From an uncultured Thermoguttaceae bacterium (GTDB taxonomy: Bacteria > Planctomycetota > Planctomycetia > Pirellulales > Thermoguttaceae): a stretch of 44,821 nt of DNA. Positions 8,775-16,689 of the stretch are shown here, piece by piece; positions within the stretch are counted from its first letter, which is position 1, and every line of letters starts with the position of its first letter. The DNA lies in assembly GCA_938042245.1 (NCBI GenBank), contig CALIRO010000076.1:1-44821 (forward strand). The letters run 5' to 3'. The position numbers were made by a program, and so were the translations under genes. The notes under the pieces were generated by a model. It was not told the DNA's origin. It worked only from the letters and a program-made list of their open reading frames with translations, and searched no databases.

Positions 8775-10673
8775 CTATTTCTTTTTCAGCGTAAAACCTA
8801 CCAGGACCCAGCCTTCCTGTTCCGAATAGGCAAACAGTCCTGCTGGTCCCAGGGCGCGGGCCACTAGTTGATAATCGGGCCATTTGGAGCCGTCAATCTG
8901 CTGTTTGCGCAGTTCTCCCTTTTTGCCGGTACCTAAAAATTGGTTCAGTAAACGTCCTAACAGCGTCTCACTTTGAGGCATCTTGCCCTGTTGGAGCAGT
9001 TCGTAGGTGGCCCGGTATTCTTCATCGGTTCGGGAGAAGAATCGGGCGCAGTTGTCCGGCACGCCGAAGCTGTCGATGGTCCGTTGGACCAATTGGAAGT
9101 CGAGCCGGTCGGCCAAGGGATTCGGCTTCTGCGCATGATCCAAGACCTTTTTGAGAAAATCGAAATGGGAAGCCACCAACAAATGTCCATATGCCACCGT
9201 GACTGCGGCGCTAGGCAGAACACGAGGAGGTGGTTCCTGCTGCTTTGGCTTCGGCCCGCCAATCGGCGGAAGCCCTTTAATGACCACCTCCGGTTTGCGA
9301 GGTGCTGCCGCCCCAGCAATCGCCTCCCAAATCACATGCCCCCCATACTCCCGCCGACGCATCGTGCGATCCTTCTCCATGATCCGCCGAATCGCTTCCG
9401 AAAGGGCCTTTTCGTTTTTGGCTTCCAGGGCGTACAGAAGCCGCTCACTGGTCGGCGTAATCGGAAGTTCATAATCCGAAATCATCATCGCCCGCCCCGT
9501 CAAATGCACGATCAGGTCGTTCCGAAGGTCGATCATCGGCCCGTTCGGATCGTTCTTCAGTCCATCCAGCACCTCCTCCCAAACCCCCTTTTCCCCCTCC
9601 CCAAACATGTCGTCAAAAAATGGTCCAAAATGATCAAATGCATGGACAATGTCCGCATAAACTGCAGTATATGTAGCCACATCCTTCGGCACCCACGCCG
9701 GCGGCGTAAACTCGTGATGGTTCACCAACCGCACCATCCGCATCGACTTCTCATACGGCGGCGGAGCATAAACAAACGTCCGATGCAGGAGTTCCAAATC
9801 CTCCACGGCAAAATCCACATGCCCCCCAATCCCCTGAATCGCCGTAAACCCTTGCGCCTTTAACACATCCAAAATCGATCGCCCTTTGCGTCGATACACC
9901 AGCCGCTCCGGCGCCAACGTCTGCAACACCTCGACATATCCAAAGGGCTCAATAAACCAGCGGATCTGTGGCGGCTGCGGCCCCGCCTCCTTCTGGCAAC
10001 GGGCCATAATCTTGCCAAACGCTGGCACAGCAGCCAGCGTCTGCTGCTTCTCCCCCCGCCCTTGCAACCGGGCCACCACAAACCGCATCACCCCCTCGTC
10101 ATCGGCCCCCACCAAAAACTCCTCCGTCAGCGCGTAGTAAAAACTTTTGGCTTCTTCATCCCCTGCCGGTTTAGGAAGCTCCAGCCGAATCACTTCCTGC
10201 CCTTCGATCTTCTCTTGGTGAAGTTTGGCCCCTTGTTTCTGTAAGTTCGCCGTGATTTTCTCCAGCAACACCTCCGCCTGTTGGCGTCGGCCGGCAATCT
10301 GCACTATCCCTACCAAGGCCGCTTTACCTGGTTCCGGCTGGATGCGGGCAAAAGCAATCTCGCCGCTGGGCACATCTTTGACATCTTCCCAGCGAAGCCC
10401 CAGGCGCACATGGGCCTCCGAAAGTCGATCCTCCAACTGCGCCCGTAAATCCTCCACAAAATCCTTCATCGTTGGGTCCTGCAGGAGCTGGCCCAATTGG
10501 GTCTTTTCCCAATGGGCCACAAGCCGCCCTAAATCCGCAATGGACACAAACCCTTTCGTCGTTGCCGGCAGCAGGGTTTCACTGGCAGGCAGCCCCTGTG
10601 CCGCCCAGCTCTGCTCGGCTATTGTCCAGCATCCGACTAGTGCCACCAGGACCCACTGCCCAATCCTCTGCAC
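8775..10673 (-). CDS. Large secreted protein of unknown function
   Basis: I do not recognise this 632-residue protein beyond a general likeness to planctomycete exported proteins of the DUF3352 type; that likeness is unproven. It starts with a clear signal peptide: Arg at position 3, the hydrophobic stretch WVLVALVGCWTIA, and a likely cleavage after SWA. The mature part has a repeated alpha/beta feel, with patches such as ADLGRLVAHWEKTQLGQLL, EIAFARIQPEPGKAALVGIVQIAG and VVAYGHLLVASHFDFLKKVL-like segments, and a Pro-rich loop around 460. The start is GTG at 10673, with AAGGAG seven bases upstream. It is divergent from the C45-type gene at 11250. The location is probably periplasmic or on the cell surface. 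Confidence 0.72.
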   Translation of the reverse strand: MQRIGQWVLVALVGCWTIAEQSWAAQGLPASETLLPATTKGFVSIADLGRLVAHWEKTQLGQLLQDPTMKDFVEDLRAQLEDRLSEAHVRLGLRWEDVKDVPSGEIAFARIQPEPGKAALVGIVQIAGRRQQAEVLLEKITANLQKQGAKLHQEKIEGQEVIRLELPKPAGDEEAKSFYYALTEEFLVGADDEGVMRFVVARLQGRGEKQQTLAAVPAFGKIMARCQKEAGPQPPQIRWFIEPFGYVEVLQTLAPERLVYRRKGRSILDVLKAQGFTAIQGIGGHVDFAVEDLELLHRTFVYAPPPYEKSMRMVRLVNHHEFTPPAWVPKDVATYTAVYADIVHAFDHFGPFFDDMFGEGEKGVWEEVLDGLKNDPNGPMIDLRNDLIVHLTGRAMMISDYELPITPTSERLLYALEAKNEKALSEAIRRIMEKDRTMRRREYGGHVIWEAIAGAAAPRKPEVVIKGLPPIGGPKPKQQEPPPRVLPSAAVTVAYGHLLVASHFDFLKKVLDHAQKPNPLADRLDFQLVQRTIDSFGVPDNCARFFSRTDEEYRATYELLQQGKMPQSETLLGRLLNQFLGTGKKGELRKQQIDGSKWPDYQLVARALGPAGLFAYSEQEGWVLVGFTLKKK

Positions 10674-11249
10674 TGCAATTCTCCTTTCCTGGAAACCCCA
10701 CTTACTCCAATTTGCCTAACATCGAAGACTTTCTGAGTTTACTCCTTTTTTACTCCCAAAACCAGAGCACTCCTTTGGAACGGCCTCCATCTCCGGGTGC
10801 TTTCTCCCTATAGGGCCTTTTTTCCTTGGTGGTCGAATCTAGCTACCGCCCTCCTGGAACCGTCCCCGATTTGAAGAGAATCCTCCAGAAAGACGCTCAC
10901 CGTCGGAAGCAAAAACCCCTGGAGAGCAAAGAGGAACTTTCCCTCCGGCTTCCTTCCTCGGGGTGAGTGTTGAGGTAGTGGTTTAACCGAATCGGGAAAG
11001 GAAATACCCGGGAGAGAGACCACTATTTTTCTCTCTTTTCTTTAATTTTTCTATTTTGTGTATATTATTCAATTTCCTCTTTTGGTACCTATTGACATAC
11101 AGTAAAAAAGGGAAAGTAGAATCATACTTTTAACCTAATTAATCCCCTTCCAGCCATTGCAGAGGGGAAAATCAGCCTCCAATGAAGGGGGCTCAGTCCT
11201 TGCGTTTCTCCAAAAACTCCAATCTTTTTCGGAAAAAAGAGCAATAAAA
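10674..11249. promoter_or_regulatory. Divergent AT-rich intergenic region with candidate promoter
   Basis: This 576-bp gap separates two divergent genes. Bases 11020-11140 are markedly AT-rich against GC-rich surroundings. On the plus strand TTGACA at 11092-11097 and TAGAAT at 11117-11122 are separated by 19 bp, slightly long, and would drive the gene at 11250. A frame extending that gene upstream to a TTG at 11157 was judged not to be the start. Nothing else was recognised. Confidence 0.45.
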
Positions 11250-12443
11250 ATGAAATCATCCGGGAATCTTGAGTTTGCTTACCGCCGCCATCGGCTTTGG
11301 GGCGTTATACTTCTCCTAGGGACTGCTTTTTCCTCATTTCAGGGGGGCTTTGCGGAAGAGGGCTTTCGCTATCAAGAAGCTGACTATGACGGCGCCAAGC
11401 TTCGATACTTCGGAAACATCCCGGTCTTAATGCTTTCCGGCACTCCAGAACAAATGGGACGGCAACAAGGAAAACTCGGCGCCGCTCTGGCTCAGGGAAT
11501 CCTTTCTTATCCGAAAGAGCTATTGGATATGGTCGGTCGGAAGGGGGGCTGGCCTGCGCATCTGGAGATGGCCAAAAAAATGCGGGCCCAGTTTCCCCCG
11601 GACCATCTGGCGGAACTCCAGGCCCTGGCCAAAACCGCCAACTTGCCCGAAGAACTTCTGCTGGCGACCAACACCCTGGCCGACGCCTATCGAGCCCGCA
11701 TCGGCTGCTCCTCGCTGATTGTCGAAGCAAGCCGGAGCAAAGCCGGCAGCCCCCTGTTCGGCCGAAATCTGGACTTCTACGCCCTGGGCAAATTGCATCA
11801 GTATAGTTTAGTCATCGTCTATCGGCCCACGGGCAAACACCCCTTCGCGTCGGTAGGTTTCCCAGGCCTGTTAGGGTGTATATCAGGGATGAACGACGCC
11901 GGGCTCACTTTGGCCGTCCACGAATCGCCCGCCTCAGCGGACGGTTCGCCGCTATTTAATCCAGAGGGGGTTCCCTACGGTCTGCTCTTCCGCCGTATCT
12001 TAGAAGAATGCACCACGGTGGAAGAGGCAATCAAACTGGTGCAGTCGGCCAAACGGACCACCTTGTTAAACCTTGCCCTGTGCGACCGGCAGACTCATGC
12101 CATCGTGGAAATGACCCCTCGAACCGTAGCCGTCCGGAAGGAGCCGGACGGCATCGGTGTGTGCACCAACCACTTCCGCACCGAAAAGCTCCGTTTTATC
12201 ACCTATTGCCCCCGGTATGACCGATTGATCCAGGCCAAAAAGCTGGACCGTCTGGGCTTGGAAGAGGTGGCCGCCAAGTTGCACGAAGCCAACCAAGGCC
12301 CCCTGACCATTCAAACGATGATATTTGAACCGGCTGAGCTTCGCTTGCACCTGGCCATCGGCAAACCGCCTACCAGCGCTCGGCCCCTGGAAAAACTGGA
12401 CCTGGCCCCGCTATTGCGCCCAAAGACCGCTGATTCCCGATAG
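11250..12443 (+). CDS. C45-type Ntn hydrolase / acyltransferase-like protein
   Basis: This 397-residue protein resembles the C45 family (isopenicillin acyltransferase-like), self-processing N-terminal-nucleophile hydrolases acting on amide bonds. Residues 1-35 contain a basic patch and a hydrophobic segment (WGVILLLGTAFSSF), a probable signal peptide or anchor. Family features are GTPEQMGRQQGKLGAAL (64-80), the nucleophile candidate C153 in RIGCSSLI, FGRNLDFY, and GMNDAGL. Cleavage before C153 would make the active enzyme. ATG at 11250 was preferred over TTG at 11157 because it begins the signal-like segment, although its ribosome site (GGAAAAAAGAG) is weak. The substrate is unknown; the export signal suggests work outside the cytoplasm. 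Confidence 0.83.
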   Translation: MKSSGNLEFAYRRHRLWGVILLLGTAFSSFQGGFAEEGFRYQEADYDGAKLRYFGNIPVLMLSGTPEQMGRQQGKLGAALAQGILSYPKELLDMVGRKGGWPAHLEMAKKMRAQFPPDHLAELQALAKTANLPEELLLATNTLADAYRARIGCSSLIVEASRSKAGSPLFGRNLDFYALGKLHQYSLVIVYRPTGKHPFASVGFPGLLGCISGMNDAGLTLAVHESPASADGSPLFNPEGVPYGLLFRRILEECTTVEEAIKLVQSAKRTTLLNLALCDRQTHAIVEMTPRTVAVRKEPDGIGVCTNHFRTEKLRFITYCPRYDRLIQAKKLDRLGLEEVAAKLHEANQGPLTIQTMIFEPAELRLHLAIGKPPTSARPLEKLDLAPLLRPKTADSR

Positions 12444-12576
12444 ACAGATAGTATTCTGTTATCTATAATGATTACGGAAAACCAGCGGGCCGCTCGGAGC
12501 CGGATGCACCTTAGGGGGAATATCCAAGGCGATTTTTGTAGTGCGGCCGGGAGAAAACAGATCATGGAGAGGGGTC

Positions 12577-13500
12577 ATGGGACCAAGCACACAGCAAAAA
12601 CATGCGTTCACCTTAGTGGAACTGCTGGTAGTTATCACGATTATAGGAATCTTAATTGCGCTATTGCTTCCGGCGGTGCAGGGGGCCCGGGAAGCGGCCC
12701 GCCGAACTCACTGTGCTAACAATCTCAAACAGATCGGCTTGGCCATCCAGTCGCATCTATACCATTTGGAATGCTTCCCCTACTCCCGGATGGATACCCG
12801 GGAGACCTGGGCCTGGATGATCCTACCGTATCTAGAGCAGAAAAACCTCTTCGACCAATGGGATTTTACCAAAGACTATTATCACCAGGCCGATCCCGTG
12901 CGACTGGCGGTGGTGCCGCTTTATTTCTGTCCGACGCGACGTCGGCCCGCTAGCGCCGCCACCGGCAGTTACGCCGGCGATGTGCCGCAGTACGGTGGAA
13001 GTCATGTGCCCGGCGGCCTGGGCGATTACGCCGCCTGCGTCGGCACCGTGTATGTAACTGACCCGAATACCGGGAATACGGTCTCTACTCTGGTGGATTA
13101 TTGGCCGGGCATGGGTAACCCTCAGGCAACGGAGATTACCTGCGCCAACGGCGTCTTCTGGTACAAAGGTCGCCCACTCGGAGCGGCCCATATCAAAGAC
13201 GGCTTAAGCAATACCGTCATGGTGGGCGAAAAGCACGTATATAATTTTGACTTTGGCGGCTCCACCGATAGTTCGATCTATAACGGAGATCATGGCGGTT
13301 CGTTCCGCAAACTGGGCACCGGCGCCCTGTTGGCCCGGGGACCGCAGGATTCGGGTTGGCGTTTTGGCAGCTATCATCCGGGCATCTGCCAGTTTGTGTT
13401 TGCCGATGGCAGCGTGCATCCACTGAGCGTTTCGATTGACGCCACCACCTTGGACCGCCTAGCCCACCGAAAAGATGGTGGTGTGGTTCCGCCCTTCTAA
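12577..13500 (+). CDS. DUF1559 prepilin-like protein
   Basis: This is a 307-residue protein of a family expanded in planctomycetes. It has a type IV prepilin-like N-terminus, [10 protein letters not shown] (11-20), with Glu at position five of the mature form (E15) and a hydrophobic helix to about residue 33. The processing site differs slightly from the usual Gly because the preceding residue is Ala10. The C-terminus carries the [10 protein letters not shown] motif typical of the H-X9-DG group. The start ATG at 12577 is preceded by GGAGAGGGG; a longer GTG frame from 12541 exists. It is probably a surface or pseudopilin-like protein. Its exact role is unknown. Confidence 0.9.
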   Translation: MGPSTQQKHAFTLVELLVVITIIGILIALLLPAVQGAREAARRTHCANNLKQIGLAIQSHLYHLECFPYSRMDTRETWAWMILPYLEQKNLFDQWDFTKDYYHQADPVRLAVVPLYFCPTRRRPASAATGSYAGDVPQYGGSHVPGGLGDYAACVGTVYVTDPNTGNTVSTLVDYWPGMGNPQATEITCANGVFWYKGRPLGAAHIKDGLSNTVMVGEKHVYNFDFGGSTDSSIYNGDHGGSFRKLGTGALLARGPQDSGWRFGSYHPGICQFVFADGSVHPLSVSIDATTLDRLAHRKDGGVVPPF

Positions 13501-13545
13501 AGCCTCTCCGTCTAGAAAAAGCATCTTCTAAGAAGAAAAAACCAT

Positions 13546-14022
13546 TTATTTTTTCGTTCTAGGAGGATGGCTTGGCGGGCTTGGTTCCACAGTTAAAGTG
13601 ATTTTATTTACCCCAGGCAAAATGTCCACTTGGAGGCCTGAGGTATCGAAGTTGGCATATTTCAAAGGAATAGCGGGCGGCGGGGGAGGCTGATCAGCCT
13701 CAGACGGCGGCGGACAGATGGCCACCCGATGCCGGCCCGGCACGACGCCGTCGCCGGGTTGATAGGTGCCGATCCGAAACGTGCCGTCGGCCTCCACCAC
13801 GCCCCAGGCACTAATGCCCGGTCTGAGCTCCGTAGCCGCCTGATCTACCGACTCAAAAGTAACTGTATATCCTTCCAAATCTTTGGCCGGGGTCCCATCC
13901 GTATAAACAATTTTTCCCTCCACCGGGCAAAGCGTGGGCCCGCCGCAACCGGCAAACCCTGCCAGCAACATCACTACCGCTTTCGGGCAGTGCGAAATCG
14001 TTGTTTGGACCAATCGATGCAT
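13546..14022 (-). CDS. Small lipoprotein, planctomycete type
   Basis: This 158-residue protein has a signal sequence ending in a lipobox (LLAGFAGC, lipidated C26). After it comes a beta-rich domain with the pattern VEGKIVYTDGTPAKDLEGYTV and GTYQPGDGVVPGRHRV, as in the many small planctomycete lipoproteins with a carboxypeptidase-regulatory or transthyretin-like fold. A run of Pro lies at about 125-133. The start is ATG at 14022, with AGAGG six bases upstream; the frame also extends to 14070. It converges with the DUF1559 gene. No specific function can be given. Confidence 0.78.
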   Translation of the reverse strand: MHRLVQTTISHCPKAVVMLLAGFAGCGGPTLCPVEGKIVYTDGTPAKDLEGYTVTFESVDQAATELRPGISAWGVVEADGTFRIGTYQPGDGVVPGRHRVAICPPPSEADQPPPPPAIPLKYANFDTSGLQVDILPGVNKITLTVEPSPPSHPPRTKK

Positions 14023-14218
14023 CGGCAGCCTCTGGATGATTAGGGGAAAAACTTCGGATGTGTTAAGCAATCGGATGGGCTGATTGCCAGCCCGCTGTTT
14101 TCTATCTTCCTGCCAACTGCTCCGTTGTCAAGCCCCCCAGGAACGCGCTTTCCGCCCATTTGCAGGTCTTCGATACCTGGCGCTGGAATGCCTGGGCTGC
14201 TAGAATCCCCGGTGCGGG

Positions 14219-15055
14219 TTATCGAAGGGCCTTTTTGCCCCAAAAGAGAGCTTTTCCGAGCCGGTGCAAGAGAAACAGGCCGTCGGCCAGATAGCGTCGG
14301 CCCAATCGGCCCGGCTCCCACAGAAACCGCCATAGCCACTCCAGTCCTGCCCGTTGCATCCAGCCGGGCGCCCGGCTCTGCCGGCCGACAATAAAATCCA
14401 ATCCGGCCCCAATCTGCACCGCCGCCGGCACGCCCAGTTGTTCGATATGTTCAGCTAGCCAGAGTTCGCCTTTGGGTTGGCCGAACGCCGCAAACAGCAG
14501 GTCTGGCCTGGCCTGCCGAATCCGTTCTAAAAGCTGGGCGTGCTCTGGGCCGGTAAGATTTTCTAAAACGGGCGCTTCCACCCCGACGATCTGAAGCCCC
14601 GGATAGCGCCGTTGAAGAATCGCCGTAGCCTGTTCGGCCACGCCCGGCCCACCGCCCAACAGAAACACCCGATAGCCCTTCTGGGCAGCCCGTTGGCAAA
14701 GCGTCCAAACCAGATCGGCGCCGGTAACCCGCTCCGGCAGCCGCTGGCCCAAAAGCCGACTCAGCCACACCAGTGGCATCCCATCCGCCGTCAAAAAGGC
14801 CGCCTTCTGGTTGACCTCTCGAAGCCGGGCGTCCCGCTGGCAAAGCATGGCATAGTGCAGGTTGGCAGTGATGAAAAAACTGGGCCTACCCTGCCGAATG
14901 AGCGCTTCGACTCGGTCCACCGTCTGCCGGAAACTAAGCCGGGCCAACCGAAGCCCCAACACTTCCACCTCCTCCACCGGCGGAAGCTCCGGCCCACGAT
15001 CCAACACCTCGGAAGAAACCGACGAGCCCCGGTTAGCTATCAAAAGAGGATTCAT
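14219..15055 (-). CDS. WecG/TagA/CpsF-family glycosyltransferase
   Basis: This is a GT26-type enzyme of the WecG/TagA family, which transfers N-acetylmannosamine(uronic acid) or a related sugar to a lipid-linked intermediate in surface-polymer synthesis. Visible features are FITANLHYAML, LTADGMPLVW, ERVTGADLVW, VFLLGGGPGVAEQA, the PDLLFAAFGQPKGELWL segment and QIGAGLDFIVG before a C-terminal WLWRFLWEPGRLGRRYL stretch that contacts the membrane in the family. The start is uncertain: ATG at 15055 gives 278 residues, while the frame extends to a TTG at 15166 or ATG at 15145; none has a strong ribosome site. It is divergent from the Rrf2 regulator. Confidence 0.88.
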   Translation of the reverse strand: MNPLLIANRGSSVSSEVLDRGPELPPVEEVEVLGLRLARLSFRQTVDRVEALIRQGRPSFFITANLHYAMLCQRDARLREVNQKAAFLTADGMPLVWLSRLLGQRLPERVTGADLVWTLCQRAAQKGYRVFLLGGGPGVAEQATAILQRRYPGLQIVGVEAPVLENLTGPEHAQLLERIRQARPDLLFAAFGQPKGELWLAEHIEQLGVPAAVQIGAGLDFIVGRQSRAPGWMQRAGLEWLWRFLWEPGRLGRRYLADGLFLLHRLGKALFWGKKALR

Positions 15056-15285
15056 CCGCCCATTTCCATGAGGAATGTTGACTACTGCCCCGATCAGGTC
15101 AGCTTGCAAAATGCATTTCAACGGGGCCTCCTTCCAAGTATGCATTGCCCACAGAAAAAGAGACAAAGGTTTTTAAAAATGAGGGGATTAGGAAAAAAAT
15201 CTGATCGACAACCACAAAAAGGAGGGGAGTCATTTCATCCGATAGATGGGATATTGTAAGATGTGCCAAAATTTTGCTTTGGGGG

Positions 15286-15348
15286 TTGACAGGAGCTAAA
15301 ATAATCATATAATGACATGCGATTAAAGTATTATAAGGCGTTTTCGCC
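15286..15348 (+). promoter_or_regulatory. Strong promoter and start-adjacent hairpin of the Rrf2 gene
   Basis: TTGACA at 15286-15291 and TATAAT at 15308-15313 are separated by 16 bp, an almost ideal sigma70 promoter. A GGCG-TTTT-CGCC inverted repeat fills 15337-15348 and directly abuts the ATG at 15349. No clear Shine-Dalgarno is left free apart from AAGG at its edge. The repeat could be an operator for the regulator or an RNA hairpin that limits translation; the sequence cannot decide. Confidence 0.72.
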
Positions 15349-15780
15349 ATGTTGAGCCGAACCGGAATTTATACCTGCCGGGCATTGGTGGTGTTGGCTT
15401 CTTTGCCGGAAGGCCAGTACCTAGGGGCCGCCGAGATCGCCCAAAAGATCGGCGCCCCCAAAAACTACCTGGGAAAATTGCTCAAAGTCCTTACAGATCA
15501 TGGAGTTTTGCAATCTCAGAAGGGCAAAGGGGGGGGAGTGCGTCTGGCTCGGCCCGCCGGACAGATCACCCTTTGGGAGGCTATGGAACCGTTTGAAAAG
15601 GTGAGTCGATGGGAAGGCTGCTTCCTCGGTCGGCCACTTTGTACCGACTCGACAGGCTGCCCAGTCCATCCCCGATGGAAAAAGGTCCGGGAAGCCTATC
15701 TGGAGTTTCTCCAACAGACTACCATTGCTGAGCTGTTCGAGGGGGGACGAGTGATTGGGTCGGACGGTGGTTCTAACTAG
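15349..15780 (+). CDS. Rrf2-family Fe-S regulator, NsrR-like
   Basis: This 143-residue winged-helix regulator has an N-terminal helix-turn-helix (GAAEIAQKIGAPKNYLGKLLKVL, about 26-48) and a wing with GKGGGVRLARPA (59-70). Three Cys lie at C91, C98 and C104 (spacing C-x6-C-x5-C), close to the C-x5-C-x5-C of IscR and NsrR, which hold an Fe-S cluster. A hemerythrin protein and a quinol-type NO reductase follow on the same strand, so the most likely role is NO-sensitive repression of this set, as with NsrR. This is inferred from context; an IscR-like role is less likely because no isc/suf gene is near. It has its own strong promoter and a hairpin against the start codon. Confidence 0.9.
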   Translation: MLSRTGIYTCRALVVLASLPEGQYLGAAEIAQKIGAPKNYLGKLLKVLTDHGVLQSQKGKGGGVRLARPAGQITLWEAMEPFEKVSRWEGCFLGRPLCTDSTGCPVHPRWKKVREAYLEFLQQTTIAELFEGGRVIGSDGGSN

Positions 15781-15985
15781 GGGGACCAATCCCCCCTACA
15801 AGAGGAAATCGCCGGAGAATAGGGGCAAATGAAGATCGGAGAGCGAATATTTTTTATTTTTTTCTCCCCAAAATGGGTGAATCACATGTAGTTCGACTTT
15901 TTAGAGATTTCTTAACCAGGCTCCGCCGCCCAGGAAAGCCTCGGCAACTCCTAAATCTTCACCGTACCCTGAAAGGAGGATTCCC
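15781..15985. other. Gap between Rrf2 regulator and hemerythrin genes
   Basis: This 205-bp spacer has an AT-rich stretch at about 15847-15870. No convincing -35/-10 pair or terminator was seen, so co-transcription and a separate promoter both remain possible. Confidence 0.35.
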
Positions 15986-16585
15986 ATGAACCCTACGGAT
16001 CTACTTCGTTCGGAGCATCGAGTCATTGAGCAGATGCTTTCGGTGTTGGAAAAGCTGGCTTGCCTACCGGAAGCCCAACCGCTCGACCAAGCCGATGCGG
16101 GGCTGTTGATCGAGTTTTTCCGCCGGTTTGCCGACCGCTGCCATCATGGCAAAGAGGAAGGGCTGCTGTTTCCGGCTTTAGAACGGAAAGGATTTCCGCA
16201 TGAGATGGGGCCGATTGGCGTCATGTTGTATGAGCACGATATAGGCCGAAGCCATGTGCGTGGCATGGCCGAGGCCCTCCAGCGACTCGGGTCCGGCGAT
16301 CCGGAAGGCCGGAACATCTTTACCAAACATGCTCAGGCGTACATTAACCTCCTGCGGGAGCATATCTATAAAGAAGACAACATTTTGTTTGTGATGGCTG
16401 AACAAGCTCTTTCTGCGCAGGATCAACAAGAGCTTCTAGAGCAGTTTCATCAGACGGAACATACGGCGGTGGAGCCGGGGGAGCATGATCGCTGGTTGCA
16501 GACAGCCCATCAATTGGCCGACAAGTACGGCCTGCCCCGAACGGCCGAACCGTTCTGTCTGCATCACGGCTCGGAGGGTAGGTAA
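15986..16585 (+). CDS. Hemerythrin-domain protein
   Basis: This is a 199-residue four-helix hemerythrin-like protein expected to bind a di-iron site. Candidate ligands are H11, H54 with E58 (HHGKEEG), H84, and H126 with E130 (EHIYKED), matching the spaced H, HxxxE, H, HxxxE/D pattern. Relatives include oxygen- or NO-binding hemerythrins and the RIC/YtfE type that repairs Fe-S proteins after nitrosative damage. AAGGAGG lies seven bases before the ATG. Its position between an NsrR-like regulator and an NO reductase supports a role in NO or oxygen handling; it lacks the ScdA N-terminal domain. Confidence 0.92.
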   Translation: MNPTDLLRSEHRVIEQMLSVLEKLACLPEAQPLDQADAGLLIEFFRRFADRCHHGKEEGLLFPALERKGFPHEMGPIGVMLYEHDIGRSHVRGMAEALQRLGSGDPEGRNIFTKHAQAYINLLREHIYKEDNILFVMAEQALSAQDQQELLEQFHQTEHTAVEPGEHDRWLQTAHQLADKYGLPRTAEPFCLHHGSEGR

Positions 16586-16689
16586 CCGAGGGAGCTGTTT
16601 TTAGGTTCACTAGTTGACTGAACTGAAATGGCTGTTTAGGTTTTTGGGTGCGGATTGTTTTCCTTTAGAGCGTTTCAGGAGATTAGCAC

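Noticed and set aside
15290..15349. Classical NsrR operator in the Rrf2 promoter
   Set aside because: The AT-rich segment after -10 has ATGC-like pieces, but the two half-sites do not form a good inverted repeat.
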